In this document: piece by piece, positions 45,165-54,206 of the stretch
How the letters are laid out: each line of letters begins with the position of its first letter
How positions within the stretch are numbered: position 1 is the stretch's first letter
From: an uncultured Lachnospiraceae bacterium
GTDB lineage: Bacteria > Bacillota > Clostridia > Lachnospirales > Lachnospiraceae
Length of the DNA stretch: 64,000 nt
Reading direction: 5' to 3'
Assembly (NCBI GenBank): GCA_910584205.1
Contig: CAJUAA010000015.1
Location: 15,286 to 79,285 of the forward strand
Notes under the pieces: model-generated
The model's database searches: none
Told to the model about the DNA's origin: nothing
Seen by the model: the letters and a program-made list of their open reading frames with translations, nothing else
Translations under genes and position numbers: made by a program

Positions 45165-46832
45165 ATGCGAAGTGATGCAGTTACAAAGGGGATGCAGCAG
45201 GCGCCCCACCGGTCCCTGTTCCATGCGCTGGGACTGACAGAGGAGGAGATGAACCGCCCGCTGGTGGGAATCGTCAGTTCCTATAATGAGATCGTGCCGG
45301 GACATATGAATCTGGATAAGATCGTGGAAGCGGTCAAGCTTGGCGTGTCCATGGCAGGAGGTACGCCCATTGTATTTCCGGCGATTGCCGTATGCGACGG
45401 GATTGCCATGGGACATGTGGGTATGAAATATTCTCTGGTGACCAGGGACCTGATCGCGGATTCTACGGAGGCCATGGCCATGGCGCATCAGTTTGACGCG
45501 CTGGTTATGGTGCCCAACTGCGACAAGAATGTGCCGGGGCTTCTGATGGCGGCGGCAAGAGTGAATGTGCCCACGGTATTTGTCAGCGGCGGCCCCATGC
45601 TGGCGGGCCATGTGAAAGGAAAGAAGAGAAGCCTTTCCAGCATGTTTGAGGCAGTGGGTTCCTATGCGGCGGGGATCATGACGGAAGAAGACGTGAAAGA
45701 ATTTGAGAATAAAGTGTGCCCCACCTGCGGTTCCTGTTCCGGTATGTATACGGCGAACAGCATGAACTGCCTGACCGAGGCGCTGGGTATGGGGCTTCCG
45801 GGCAACGGTACGATTCCGGCCGTCTATTCCGAGCGGATCAAGCTTGCCAAAAAGGCGGGCATGCAGGTGATGGAAATGCTGAAGAAGAATATCCGCCCCA
45901 GGGATATCATGACGGAGCAGGCGTTTATGAACGCCCTGACCGTGGATATGGCGCTGGGTTGTTCCACTAACAGCATGCTGCATCTGCCGGCCATCGCCCA
46001 TGAGGCGGGCGTGGAACTGAACGTGGATATCGCCAATGAGGTCAGCGCAAGGACGCCCAACCTCTGCCATCTTGCACCTGCGGGGCCGACTTACATGGAG
46101 GATCTGAATGAGGCGGGCGGCGTTTATGCGGTCATGAACGAACTGTCCAAAAAGAATCTGCTGAATCTGGACGGCATGACGGTGACCGGCAGGACCGTAG
46201 GGGAAAATATCGCTCCCTGCCGAAACCTGAATCCGGAAGTGATCCGTCCGGTGGAAAATCCGTACAGCGAGACCGGCGGGATCGCGATTCTGAAAGGAAA
46301 TCTGGCTCCGGACAGCGGCGTGGTGAAGCGTTCTGCCGTAGCGCCGGAGATGCTGGTGCATGAGGGCCCCGCCCGTGTCTTTGACTGTGAGGAAGACGCC
46401 ATCGAGGCCATCAAGAGCGGCAGGATCGTGGCGGGAGACGTGGTGGTCATCCGCTATGAGGGACCCAAAGGCGGTCCGGGCATGAGAGAGATGCTGAATC
46501 CGACCTCTGCCATTGCGGGCATGGGGCTTGGTTCTTCCGTAGCGCTGATTACGGACGGACGTTTCAGCGGCGCCAGCCGAGGCGCATCCATCGGGCATGT
46601 GTCGCCGGAGGCGGCCGTGGGCGGGCCGATCGCGCTGGTGGAAGAGGGAGATATCATCCGGATCAACATTCCGGAGAACCGGCTGGATGTGGATGTTTCC
46701 GAGGAAGAGATGGAACAGAGGCGTGCGAAATGGCAGCCGCGGGAGCCGAAGGTGACGACCGGATATCTGGCCCGTTATGCGTCCATGGTGACTTCCGGCA
46801 ACAGAGGGGCCATTCTGGAGATCTCAAGATAA
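45165..46832 (+). CDS. ilvD: Dihydroxy-acid dehydratase
   Basis: The 555-residue Fe-S dehydratase makes the 2-oxo acids for valine and isoleucine. Cluster cysteines are in VPNCDKNVPG and CPTCGSCSGMYTANSMNCL, and the C-terminal substrate region includes TDGRFSGASRGASIGH. CAGGAGG precedes the ATG at 45165; the upstream frame is overlap with leuB. Confidence 0.96.
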   Translation: MRSDAVTKGMQQAPHRSLFHALGLTEEEMNRPLVGIVSSYNEIVPGHMNLDKIVEAVKLGVSMAGGTPIVFPAIAVCDGIAMGHVGMKYSLVTRDLIADSTEAMAMAHQFDALVMVPNCDKNVPGLLMAAARVNVPTVFVSGGPMLAGHVKGKKRSLSSMFEAVGSYAAGIMTEEDVKEFENKVCPTCGSCSGMYTANSMNCLTEALGMGLPGNGTIPAVYSERIKLAKKAGMQVMEMLKKNIRPRDIMTEQAFMNALTVDMALGCSTNSMLHLPAIAHEAGVELNVDIANEVSARTPNLCHLAPAGPTYMEDLNEAGGVYAVMNELSKKNLLNLDGMTVTGRTVGENIAPCRNLNPEVIRPVENPYSETGGIAILKGNLAPDSGVVKRSAVAPEMLVHEGPARVFDCEEDAIEAIKSGRIVAGDVVVIRYEGPKGGPGMREMLNPTSAIAGMGLGSSVALITDGRFSGASRGASIGHVSPEAAVGGPIALVEEGDIIRINIPENRLDVDVSEEEMEQRRAKWQPREPKVTTGYLARYASMVTSGNRGAILEISR

Positions 46833-46874
46833 ATGATTCAGGAAGAACAGATCAGTACGAGGGGAGAGAATAAG

Positions 46875-48548
46875 ATGGTTTTATCAGGTGCAGAGATCGT
46901 CATTGCCTGTCTGAAGGAACAGGGTGTGGATACCGTGTTCGGTTATCCGGGCGGAGCGATCCTTAATATCTATGACGCGTTATACGGGCATAAAGAGATC
47001 CGCCATATACTGACTTCCCATGAGCAGGGGGCTTCTCATGCGGCGGACGGCTATGCAAGGGCTACCGGCAGGACAGGGGTCTGCTTTGCCACCTCAGGCC
47101 CGGGAGCCACCAATCTGGTCACGGGGATCGCGACGGCCTATATGGATTCCATTCCGGTAGTTGCGATCACCTGCAATGTGGGGACGCCGCTTCTTGGAAA
47201 AGACAGTTTTCAGGAGATCGACATTACCGGCATCACCATGCCGGTGACAAAATACAGCTTTATTGTAAAAGACGTCAAGGATCTGGCGGGAGCCATCCGG
47301 CGTGCGTTCCGGATCGCGAAATCGGGACGCCCGGGCCCGGTGCTGGTGGATATTACCAAGGATGTGACGGCGAATAAGACAGAATATGTGGAGGAGGTCC
47401 CGGAGGAAGTGCGTCCGGACAATTCCACGATCCTTGAGGCGGATCTTGACTGTGCGGTGCAGATGATCCTTGAAGCGAAGAAGCCTATGATTTTTGTGGG
47501 CGGCGGCGCGATCGCATCCAATGCGTCCGAAGAGCTGCTGGAGTTTGTAGAGAAAGTAGACGCGCCGGTATGCGATACGCTTATGGGAAAAGGCGCTTTT
47601 TCCGGGGAGCATAAGCTGTACGCGGGCATGCTGGGCATGCACGGAACCAAATATGCGAACTTCGGCGTGGCAAAATGCGATCTTCTGATTACGGTGGGTT
47701 CCCGGTTCAGCGACCGGGTGTTCGGCGATGCGTCCCGGTTTGCTTCCAATGCGAAGATCCTTCAGATCGACGTGGACCCGGCAGAGATCAATAAAAACAT
47801 CATAGCGAATGCCAGCGTGATCGGGGATATCAAAGAGGTGCTGAAACGCCTGAATCCAAGACTGGAGCAGCAGGACCACGGGGACTGGATCGCATACATT
47901 GACGGGCTGAAGGAGCGTTTTCCGTTAAAATACGCAGAGGAAGGGCTGACCGGTCCCTTTATGATGGAGGAAATCTATAAGGCGACCAAAGGAGACGCGA
48001 TCATCTGTACCGAGGTCGGCCAGCACCAGATGTGGGCGGCGCAGTATTATAAATACAGGAATCCGCGTACCTTCTTAAGCTCCGGAGGGCTTGGAACCAT
48101 GGGCTACGGCCTTGGCGCCGCTCTGGGCGCGAAGGTTGCCATGCCGGAGAAGCGCGTGATCAATATTGCCGGGGACGGCTGTTTCCGTATGAACATGAAT
48201 GAGCTGGCCACGGCGTCCCGTTATCAGATTCCGGTGGTGGAGATCGTTTTCAACAATCATGTGCTGGGGATGGTGCACCAGTGGCAGGAGCTGTTTTATG
48301 AACGCCGGTATTCTGCGACGATCCTGAACGACCAGGCGGATTTTGTCAAAGTGGCGGAAGCGCTTGGCTGTAAGGGAATCCGCGTGACGAAAAAGGAGGA
48401 ATTCCTTCCGGCGCTGGAAGAAGCGTTTGCCTGCGAAGGGCCGGTGCTTCTGGACTGCCAGCTTGACTGCGACGACAAGGTATTTCCGATGGTGCCGGCG
48501 GGGGCTCCCATTGAAAATGCATTTGATCAGGATGATCTGCAGGCCTAG
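46875..48548 (+). CDS. ilvB: Acetolactate synthase large subunit
   Basis: The 557-residue ThDP- and FAD-dependent enzyme condenses pyruvate into acetolactate. The ThDP-activating Glu lies in LTSHEQGASHAADGYARATG. The central FAD domain follows, and ThDP/Mg is bound at AGDGCFRMNMNELATA...FNN (about residues 435-465). GAGGGGAGAG precedes the ATG at 46875. No regulatory small subunit (ilvN) follows, so it must be encoded elsewhere or be dispensable. Confidence 0.95.
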   Translation: MVLSGAEIVIACLKEQGVDTVFGYPGGAILNIYDALYGHKEIRHILTSHEQGASHAADGYARATGRTGVCFATSGPGATNLVTGIATAYMDSIPVVAITCNVGTPLLGKDSFQEIDITGITMPVTKYSFIVKDVKDLAGAIRRAFRIAKSGRPGPVLVDITKDVTANKTEYVEEVPEEVRPDNSTILEADLDCAVQMILEAKKPMIFVGGGAIASNASEELLEFVEKVDAPVCDTLMGKGAFSGEHKLYAGMLGMHGTKYANFGVAKCDLLITVGSRFSDRVFGDASRFASNAKILQIDVDPAEINKNIIANASVIGDIKEVLKRLNPRLEQQDHGDWIAYIDGLKERFPLKYAEEGLTGPFMMEEIYKATKGDAIICTEVGQHQMWAAQYYKYRNPRTFLSSGGLGTMGYGLGAALGAKVAMPEKRVINIAGDGCFRMNMNELATASRYQIPVVEIVFNNHVLGMVHQWQELFYERRYSATILNDQADFVKVAEALGCKGIRVTKKEEFLPALEEAFACEGPVLLDCQLDCDDKVFPMVPAGAPIENAFDQDDLQA

Positions 48549-48571
48549 AGAGCGGATCCTTTCATATATTC

Positions 48572-48601
48572 TTGACTTTGCCGGGATATGTGTACTATAA
48601 T
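48572..48601 (+). promoter_or_regulatory. Sigma-70 promoter for the serC operon
   Basis: TTGACT (48572-48577), an 18-bp spacer and TATAAT (48596-48601) lie 166 bp before serC, leaving an untranslated leader of about 155 nt. Confidence 0.8.
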
Positions 48602-48635
48602 ATATTAAGAATTAAAGGGAAAGAATGAAATTGCC

Positions 48636-48737
48636 GGGGGATGTTGCAAAATGTTCGTTTCCGATACTTGACAATACTTGATGGGAGTTTTTTCAAGCGC
48701 TGCGGGTGATCTGGAAGGACTGGGTGCGACATCCCCC
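48636..48737 (+). ncRNA. Structured leader RNA upstream of serC
   Basis: GGGGGATGTTGCA (48636-48648) pairs over 13 bp, with one G-U, with TGCGACATCCCCC (48725-48737). The enclosed ~76 nt contain a smaller CTTGA/TCAAG hairpin (48677-48697 region) and G-rich single strands. It lies between a strong promoter and the serC ribosome-binding site. It does not match the T-box, SAM, glycine or ZTP consensus patterns I know. A cis-regulator or a separate small RNA are both possible. Confidence 0.5.
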
Positions 48738-48766
48738 CTGTGTGTTGGAAGAGAGGATATGGAGTT

Positions 48767-49849
48767 ATGAAGAGAGTTTATAATTTTTCAGCTGGCCCGG
48801 CGGTGCTGCCGGAAGAGGTGCTTCAGGAGATTGCGGAGGAGATGATGGACTACCGGGGAACAGGAATGTCCGTCATGGAGATGAGCCACCGTTCCAAAGC
48901 GTTTGATGAGATCATTCAGACGGCAGAGCAGGATTTCCGAGACCTTCTGCAGGTTCCGGATCATTATAAGGTGCTGTTTCTGCAGGGCGGCGCGCATCTG
49001 CAGTTTTCCGCAGTGCCCATGAATCTGATGAAAAACCGCGTGGCGGATTATATTGTGACCGGACAGTGGGCAAAGAGAGCCTATGAGGAAGCAAAACAGT
49101 ACGGAACAGCCAATAAGATCGCATCCAGCGAGGATAAAACCTTCTCCTATATTCCGGACTGTACGGACCTTCCGATCAGCAAAGACGCGGATTATGTATA
49201 TATCTGTGAAAACAACACGATCTACGGTACAAAATTCCGGACGCTTCCCAACACGAAGGGGAAGGATCTGGTGTCGGACGTATCCTCCTGCTTTTTATCG
49301 GAGCCGATGGATGTGTCAAATTATGCAGTGCTGTACGGCGGTGTCCAGAAAAATATCGGACCTGCGGGCATGGTGATCGCCGTGGTAAGGGACGATCTGA
49401 TCACGGATGATGTGCTTCCGGGGACACCGACGATCATGAAATACAAGACACAGGCGGATGCCGGTTCTCTGTACAATACACCGAACTGCTTCTGCATCTA
49501 TGCCTGCGGAAAAGTGTTTCGGTGGCTGAAGAACATGGGCGGACTGGAGGTGATGAAGCAGAAGAATGAAGAAAAGGCGAAGATCCTGTACGATTTCCTG
49601 GACAGCAGCAGCCTTTTTACCGGCACAGTGAGGAAGGAAGACCGTTCTCTGATGAATGTTCCCTTTGTGACCGGCAGTAAGGAGCTGGATGCCAGATTTG
49701 TAAAGGAAGCAGATGCGGCGGGACTGGTGAACCTGAAAGGACATCGGAGCGTGGGCGGCATGCGCGCCAGCATCTATAACGCCATGCCGAAAGAGGGCGT
49801 AGAGGCGCTTGTGGAATTTATGAAAAAATTTGAAGAGGAGAACATGTAG
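48767..49849 (+). CDS. serC: Phosphoserine aminotransferase
   Basis: The 360-residue PLP enzyme of serine synthesis begins MKRVYNFSAGPAVLPEEVL, the family start, and continues with GTGMSVMEMSHRS and LLQVPDHYKVLFLQGGAH. The PLP lysine is in VLYGGVQKNIGPAG. The C-terminus contains KGHRSVGGMRASIYNAMP. ATG 48767 is chosen because it aligns with the family; the preceding GTG frame is leader. serA follows 4 bp later. Confidence 0.95.
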   Translation: MKRVYNFSAGPAVLPEEVLQEIAEEMMDYRGTGMSVMEMSHRSKAFDEIIQTAEQDFRDLLQVPDHYKVLFLQGGAHLQFSAVPMNLMKNRVADYIVTGQWAKRAYEEAKQYGTANKIASSEDKTFSYIPDCTDLPISKDADYVYICENNTIYGTKFRTLPNTKGKDLVSDVSSCFLSEPMDVSNYAVLYGGVQKNIGPAGMVIAVVRDDLITDDVLPGTPTIMKYKTQADAGSLYNTPNCFCIYACGKVFRWLKNMGGLEVMKQKNEEKAKILYDFLDSSSLFTGTVRKEDRSLMNVPFVTGSKELDARFVKEADAAGLVNLKGHRSVGGMRASIYNAMPKEGVEALVEFMKKFEEENM

Positions 49850-49853
49850 AGCT

Positions 49854-51017
49854 ATGTATCAGTATTACTGCCTGAATCCGATTGCGGAGGTTGGACTGAA
49901 GAAATTTGACGGCAACTATGCCAGGACGGATAAGATGGAAAATGCGGACGCGATTCTGGTGCGGAGTGCGGCGATGCATGATATAGAGTTCCCCGAAAGC
50001 GTATGTGTGATTGGAAGAGCCGGCGCGGGAACCAACAACATCCCCATGGGAAAATGTTCGGAGCAGGGGATCGCGGTCTTCAATACACCCGGAGCCAATG
50101 CAAACGGCGTCAAGGAGCTGGTGCTTGCAGGCCTGCTTCTGGCGTCCAGGGATATCATAGGAGGGCTCTACTGGGTGCGCTCCGAGCGTCAGAATGAAGA
50201 GCTGGGGCAGCTGGCAGAAAAGCAGAAAAAGGCGTTTGCCGGCAATGAGATCATGGGAAAGAAACTGGGCGTCATAGGACTGGGCGCCATCGGGATCCTG
50301 GTGGCCAATGCGGCGGCGTCACTGGGCATGGAAGTGTACGGGTATGATCCCTACATATCGGTCAATGCCGCATGGAAGCTTTCCAGAGACGTCAGGCATA
50401 TTACAGACGTGAACGACATTTACAGAGAATGCGACTACATTACCGTCCATGTACCTCTGATGGACAGCACAAAGGGAATGATCGATTCCATGGCCATTGC
50501 ACAGATGAAGCAGAGTGCGGTCATCCTGAATTTTGCAAGAGGGCCGCTGGTGGATCAGAAGGCGATTGTGGAAGCGCTCAGAACGAACCGGATCCGCAAG
50601 TATGTGACGGATTTCCCCACATCGGATATTGCGTCACTGAAAAATGCCATCGTGATCCCTCATCTGGGAGCCTCCACGGCGGAATCGGAAGACAACTGTG
50701 CGATTATGGCGGTGGAGGAGATCCGGGATTATCTGGAAAACGGAAATATTCACAATTCGGTTAATTATCCAAACTGTGACATGGGCGTCTGTAAATACGC
50801 CATGCGTGTCACGATCATTCATCGGAACATTCCGAACATGCTGACCAAGTTTACGGCGACGTTCGGCGACCTGGGGATCAATATTGAGAGAATGAGCAAT
50901 GTAACCAGAGGAGAGTATGGTTATGTGATCATAGATCTTGCCAATACGGCAGACGAAGCTTCGATCGAAACCATACGGCAGATCAAAGGCGTTCTGAAAG
51001 TAAGGGTGATGAAGTAA
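49854..51017 (+). CDS. serA: D-3-phosphoglycerate dehydrogenase
   Basis: The 387-residue NAD-dependent enzyme catalyses the first step of serine synthesis. The NAD-binding loop is KKLGVIGLGAIGILVANAAASLG. Catalytic residues are in NFARGPLVD (Arg), the Glu region near VTDFPTSD, and HLGASTAESEDNCA (His). A C-terminal ACT domain (about 315-387) suggests serine feedback. ATG 49854 starts just after the serC stop and agrees with the conserved MYQYYCLNPI start. Confidence 0.94.
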   Translation: MYQYYCLNPIAEVGLKKFDGNYARTDKMENADAILVRSAAMHDIEFPESVCVIGRAGAGTNNIPMGKCSEQGIAVFNTPGANANGVKELVLAGLLLASRDIIGGLYWVRSERQNEELGQLAEKQKKAFAGNEIMGKKLGVIGLGAIGILVANAAASLGMEVYGYDPYISVNAAWKLSRDVRHITDVNDIYRECDYITVHVPLMDSTKGMIDSMAIAQMKQSAVILNFARGPLVDQKAIVEALRTNRIRKYVTDFPTSDIASLKNAIVIPHLGASTAESEDNCAIMAVEEIRDYLENGNIHNSVNYPNCDMGVCKYAMRVTIIHRNIPNMLTKFTATFGDLGINIERMSNVTRGEYGYVIIDLANTADEASIETIRQIKGVLKVRVMK

Positions 51018-51018
51018 A

Positions 51019-52251
51019 ATGGCAGTTGTAAGACCGTTCTGCTGTGTCCATCCGGCAAAAGGAATGGAGTCCGAGATTGCTGCTCTACCATATGATGTAT
51101 ACAGCAGAGAAGAAGCAAGAGAAGCGGTGAAAGGAAAACCGCTGTCCTTTTTGAACATTGACCGTCCGGAGACGCTGTTTGCTCCGGAGCAGGATATGTA
51201 TGCGCAGGAAGTCTATGAGGCGGCCAGGGAACGTCTCCAGAAGATGCGGGAAGAGGGCGCCCTTGTAAAAGAGGCCTGTCCGGTCTACTACCTTTATGAA
51301 CTGTCCGTAGACGGGCATTCCCAGACAGGGATTGTGGGCTGCGCTTCCATTGATGACTATGAAAATCAGGTGATCCGAAAGCATGAAAATACCAGAGCGG
51401 AAAAAGAGGCGGACCGGATCCGCCATGTGGATGCATGCAATGCGCAGACCGGTCCCATTTTTCTCGCCTACCGCTCTCAGGAAAGGGTCCGTCAGATTCT
51501 GGCAGAGATAAAGACAGAAGAACCGGAGTTTGCTTTTACGGCAGAAGACGGGGTGCGCCATGCCGGCTGGAGGATCTCGGATGAAAAGCAGATCCAGGCG
51601 CTCATGGGCGCATTTGAAAACGTCAGCCATATCTATATTGCTGACGGACACCATCGGGCGGCATCTGCAGTCCGGGTGGGACAGAGGCGCAGGGAGGCCC
51701 ATCCCGGATATGACGGGACGGAAGAGTTTAATTATTTCCTGTCGGTCCTTTTTCCGGATGATGAACTGCGGATTCTGGACTACAACCGGGTGGTAAAGGA
51801 TCTGAACGGGCTGACCATGGAAGAATTTCTGGGAAAGGTGTCGGAGAAATTTGATGTTCTGCTTCTGGAGAAGGTTCGGAAGCCGGAAAAGAAGGGCCAG
51901 ATCATCATGTATCTTCACGGATACTGGTTTCGGCTTACCATAAAGGACGCGTTCATGCGGCAGGATCCGGTGGAAGGGATGGACGTGGCCTATCTGCAGA
52001 GAGAACTGCTGGAGCCGGTTCTGGGGATCAATGATCCGAAGACCGATGAACGCGTAGACTTTGTCGGCGGGATTCGGGGAATGGAAGAACTGAAAAGACG
52101 GGCGGATGAGGATATGGAAGTGGCATTTGCCATGTATCCTACATCGATACAGGAATTGTTTGAAGTGGCGGATGCGGGACTTTTGATGCCGCCGAAATCT
52201 ACCTGGTTCGAGCCCAAGCTCAGAAGCGGGCTGTTTATACATGAGATTTAG
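51019..52251 (+). CDS. DUF1015 family protein, serine-locus associated
   Basis: The 410-residue cytoplasmic protein has conserved LPYDVYSREEAREAV, SFLNIDRPE, IADGHHRAASA and VDFVGG segments of DUF1015 (COG4198). It starts 1 bp after serA, so it is cotranscribed with serC-serA, an arrangement common in Clostridia. Function is unproven; the synteny points to serine or phosphoserine metabolism. Confidence 0.88.
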   Translation: MAVVRPFCCVHPAKGMESEIAALPYDVYSREEAREAVKGKPLSFLNIDRPETLFAPEQDMYAQEVYEAARERLQKMREEGALVKEACPVYYLYELSVDGHSQTGIVGCASIDDYENQVIRKHENTRAEKEADRIRHVDACNAQTGPIFLAYRSQERVRQILAEIKTEEPEFAFTAEDGVRHAGWRISDEKQIQALMGAFENVSHIYIADGHHRAASAVRVGQRRREAHPGYDGTEEFNYFLSVLFPDDELRILDYNRVVKDLNGLTMEEFLGKVSEKFDVLLLEKVRKPEKKGQIIMYLHGYWFRLTIKDAFMRQDPVEGMDVAYLQRELLEPVLGINDPKTDERVDFVGGIRGMEELKRRADEDMEVAFAMYPTSIQELFEVADAGLLMPPKSTWFEPKLRSGLFIHEI

Positions 52252-52285
52252 CATATACATATAGAAAAAGACGGGGGTGATACTT

Positions 52286-52975
52286 ATGTTGAATGGTATT
52301 CAGGGAAAAAATCCATATGACGCCGTATATCCGGGCAGTTTCGGACACAGGGCCGGAGCGGTTTCCGGGCCGCAGAGAGCGGAAACGGTTCCGCCGCAGG
52401 CACATGGTTCCCGGACGGTGGCTGCTGCCACGGAAGTCAAAGGCTACCGAATGCCGATGGAAGAAGAGAGTACTCTGGAGGGTGCAGGCGCTGCCGTCCA
52501 GGGCATTGTGGGCCGCAGAGGCGTGGACCCGGTGGAATACGCGGTGCGGATGCGCATACAGTATGTAGATCCGGAGGAGGCTTTGCCGGGACAGGAAAAA
52601 GTCCAGGGATCGGACGGTCCGGGAGCGGTGGAGGACGGAGAGTGCCAGACCTGTGAGAAACGGAAATACCAGGACGGGTCCAACGACATGGGAGTTTCCT
52701 TCAAAACCCCTACCCGGATCGCACCGGAAGCGGCCGGTGCCATGGTGCGCAGCCATGAGCAGGAGCATGTGAGCCGGGAACGCGCCAAAGCGGAACGGGA
52801 AGACCGCCAGGTGGTCAGTCAGAGCGTGACCCTGCATACGGATATCTGTCCGGAGTGCGGCAAAGTCTATATCTCCGGCGGAACCACCCGGACGACGACG
52901 GCTGCCAGGCCGGAGTCTCCAAAGGCCCTGCAGCCGGATGGGGCGGAACGTCGGCCGTTTTCCGCGGTGGCGTAA
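52286..52975 (+). CDS. SprA-like putative zinc metalloprotease
   Basis: The 229-residue protein has a low-complexity N-terminal half and a C-terminal domain (about 120-215) typical of SprA-related proteins. That domain carries a pair of cysteines (CQTCEKRKYQDGS), the HExxH motif in VRSHEQEHVSRERAKA (HEQEH) and a CPECGKVYISGG zinc knuckle. The ATG at 52286 has GGGGGTG upstream at good spacing. No signal peptide is present. Substrates are unknown. Confidence 0.78.
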   Translation: MLNGIQGKNPYDAVYPGSFGHRAGAVSGPQRAETVPPQAHGSRTVAAATEVKGYRMPMEEESTLEGAGAAVQGIVGRRGVDPVEYAVRMRIQYVDPEEALPGQEKVQGSDGPGAVEDGECQTCEKRKYQDGSNDMGVSFKTPTRIAPEAAGAMVRSHEQEHVSRERAKAEREDRQVVSQSVTLHTDICPECGKVYISGGTTRTTTAARPESPKALQPDGAERRPFSAVA

Positions 52976-53006
52976 CGATACGAAAACAATACTGTGTGAA
53001 AAGAGG

Positions 53007-53037
53007 AGCCTTCCTGTCCTGTTGCAGGAGGGCTTTT
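53007..53037 (+). terminator. Rho-independent terminator after the SprA-like gene
   Basis: AGCCTTCCTG (53007-53016) pairs with CAGGAGGGCT (53025-53034) with one G-U pair, followed by TTTT. Confidence 0.85.
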
Positions 53038-53108
53038 CTGTGTGCCGGAAGATTCCGTTTGCTTTCTGAATTTCAAGTCCTGATTTCTTCTTCGTCAAGA
53101 AAAAATAC

Positions 53109-53171
53109 TTGACAAAGTGGAACGAACAACACTGAATTTTAAGGCATCTGCGTGCTCCGTGGGTGCCTTTT
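53109..53171 (+). other. Possible short transcription unit or attenuator before hipB
   Basis: A perfect TTGACA (53109-53114) is followed ~30 bp later by a short hairpin, AAGGCA (53141-53146) with TGCCTT (53164-53169), and TTTT. The -10 at the right distance is poor. The remaining ~100 bp before hipB shows only an A/T-rich leader with GGAGAG. Confidence 0.3.
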
Positions 53172-53273
53172 GCGACAATTTTGTGACAAATTAAAGTGGA
53201 GAGATTTAAAAGAATGCCGGAGAGATTGATAATTTTCTTGATATAGCCGTACGGCAAAATTTTGGAGAGATAG

Positions 53274-53483
53274 ATGAAGATTACAGATTCAAAAACGTTA
53301 GGGCAGGCAATCCGGTCCAGAAGAAAAGAATTGCGCTATACACAGGCCTGTTTGTCGGAGGTTACAGGACTCAGCATTACATTTATTTCCGATGTGGAGC
53401 GGGGAAAACCAACAGCCGAAATAGAAAAAACGATTCGCCTGATCAACCTTCTGGGGCTGGATCTTCTGGTGGAAAGGAGATGA
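53274..53483 (+). CDS. hipB: HipB-like XRE-family antitoxin/repressor
   Basis: The 69-residue DNA-binding protein consists of one helix-turn-helix (LGQAIRSRRKELRYTQACL, then SEVTGLSITFISDVERGK) and a short C-terminal strand (LLGLDLLVERR), as in HipB. It represses its own operon in homologous systems. GGAGAG precedes the ATG. It lies 7 bp upstream of a HipS-like gene. Confidence 0.82.
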   Translation: MKITDSKTLGQAIRSRRKELRYTQACLSEVTGLSITFISDVERGKPTAEIEKTIRLINLLGLDLLVERR

Positions 53484-53490
53484 TGGCAGA

Positions 53491-53934
53491 ATGAGAAGGC
53501 TGATGGTTCAGATAGAGGTCAATGGCACGTGCAAATACGTAGGAGACATTACAGAAAAGGACTTTGGTAAGGCTTATTTTACCTACGCAGACGAATATTT
53601 GTCAGATTCGGGAAGCCGTCCCATATCAATCAGTCTGCCGTTGGATGAAAAGACATTTGATGCTGTCCGCACAAAAAAATATTTTGATGGTCTGTTACCA
53701 GAGGGATTTACAAGACGGTGTGTAGCTGAATGGATGCATACAGAGGAAAAGGACTATCTTTCTATTCTTTCAGGTTTAGGAAGGGAATGTCTTGGCGCAA
53801 TCATGGCTTTGAAATTTGAAACAGCTATAAAAACGGCACAGGCTGAACTGGAAGAAAATGGATTTTCGGGGACAGATGTAATACTTGGACAGATATTAAA
53901 AAAAGGCGGAATAAAGAATTTTATTAGTCATTGA
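53491..53934 (+). CDS. hipS: HipS-like protein / truncated HipA N-terminal domain
   Basis: The 147-residue protein matches subdomain 1 of HipA (MVQIEVNGTCKYVGDITEKD, RPISISLPLDEKTFD, FDGLLPEG and SGLGRECLGAI). In split HipBST systems this piece is the separate antitoxin HipS. After about residue 105 the similarity ends and the tail is unrelated. No HipT kinase (ATP-binding and catalytic Asp domain) follows; the next sequence is a remnant of a different gene. It is either an orphan antitoxin or the stump of a deleted HipA. Confidence 0.7.
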   Translation: MRRLMVQIEVNGTCKYVGDITEKDFGKAYFTYADEYLSDSGSRPISISLPLDEKTFDAVRTKKYFDGLLPEGFTRRCVAEWMHTEEKDYLSILSGLGRECLGAIMALKFETAIKTAQAELEENGFSGTDVILGQILKKGGIKNFISH

Positions 53935-53967
53935 CAACTCTGGCATTTCAAATTCAGAGAAACATTC

Positions 53968-54072
53968 TATAATGAAGGAGAACAGAAAGGACTGATAAAT
54001 GAGCGATATGAAGATAAACCGGCATTCGGTTTTTTGGCGGCATTGGATCTGAAGTTGGAGGAAAACAGAAAA
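53968..54072 (+). pseudogene. Broken duplicate of the 5' end of the PD-(D/E)XK nuclease gene
   Basis: From TATAAT (53968-53973) to GAAAACAGAAAA (54061-54072), this stretch parallels 54229-54336, covering the promoter -10, leader, start codon and first ~25 codons of the next gene. Shared peptide pieces are a Lys-Ile start, an Arg/Trp-His stretch and GFLAALDLKLEENRK versus GFVAAMDLEFGENRK. The copy is frameshifted and stops after ~18 codons, so it is a remnant. Confidence 0.7.
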
Positions 54073-54206
54073 TGTACAATCTCCTTATAATAGGAGTGAC
54101 TAAAAATTGTAATTATGTATATTGAAACATAAGACAAAAGCCTGTTTTGTTGGCAATGAATCGAAAGTACTTCCTGCAATACGGCAGAAAACAAGGAAAG
54201 CGGCTG

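Noticed and set aside
48636..48737. 6S RNA or a T-box as the identity of the serC leader
   Set aside because: It is shorter than 6S RNA, lacks a convincing central bubble, and has no T-box core sequence. It is kept as an unassigned structure.
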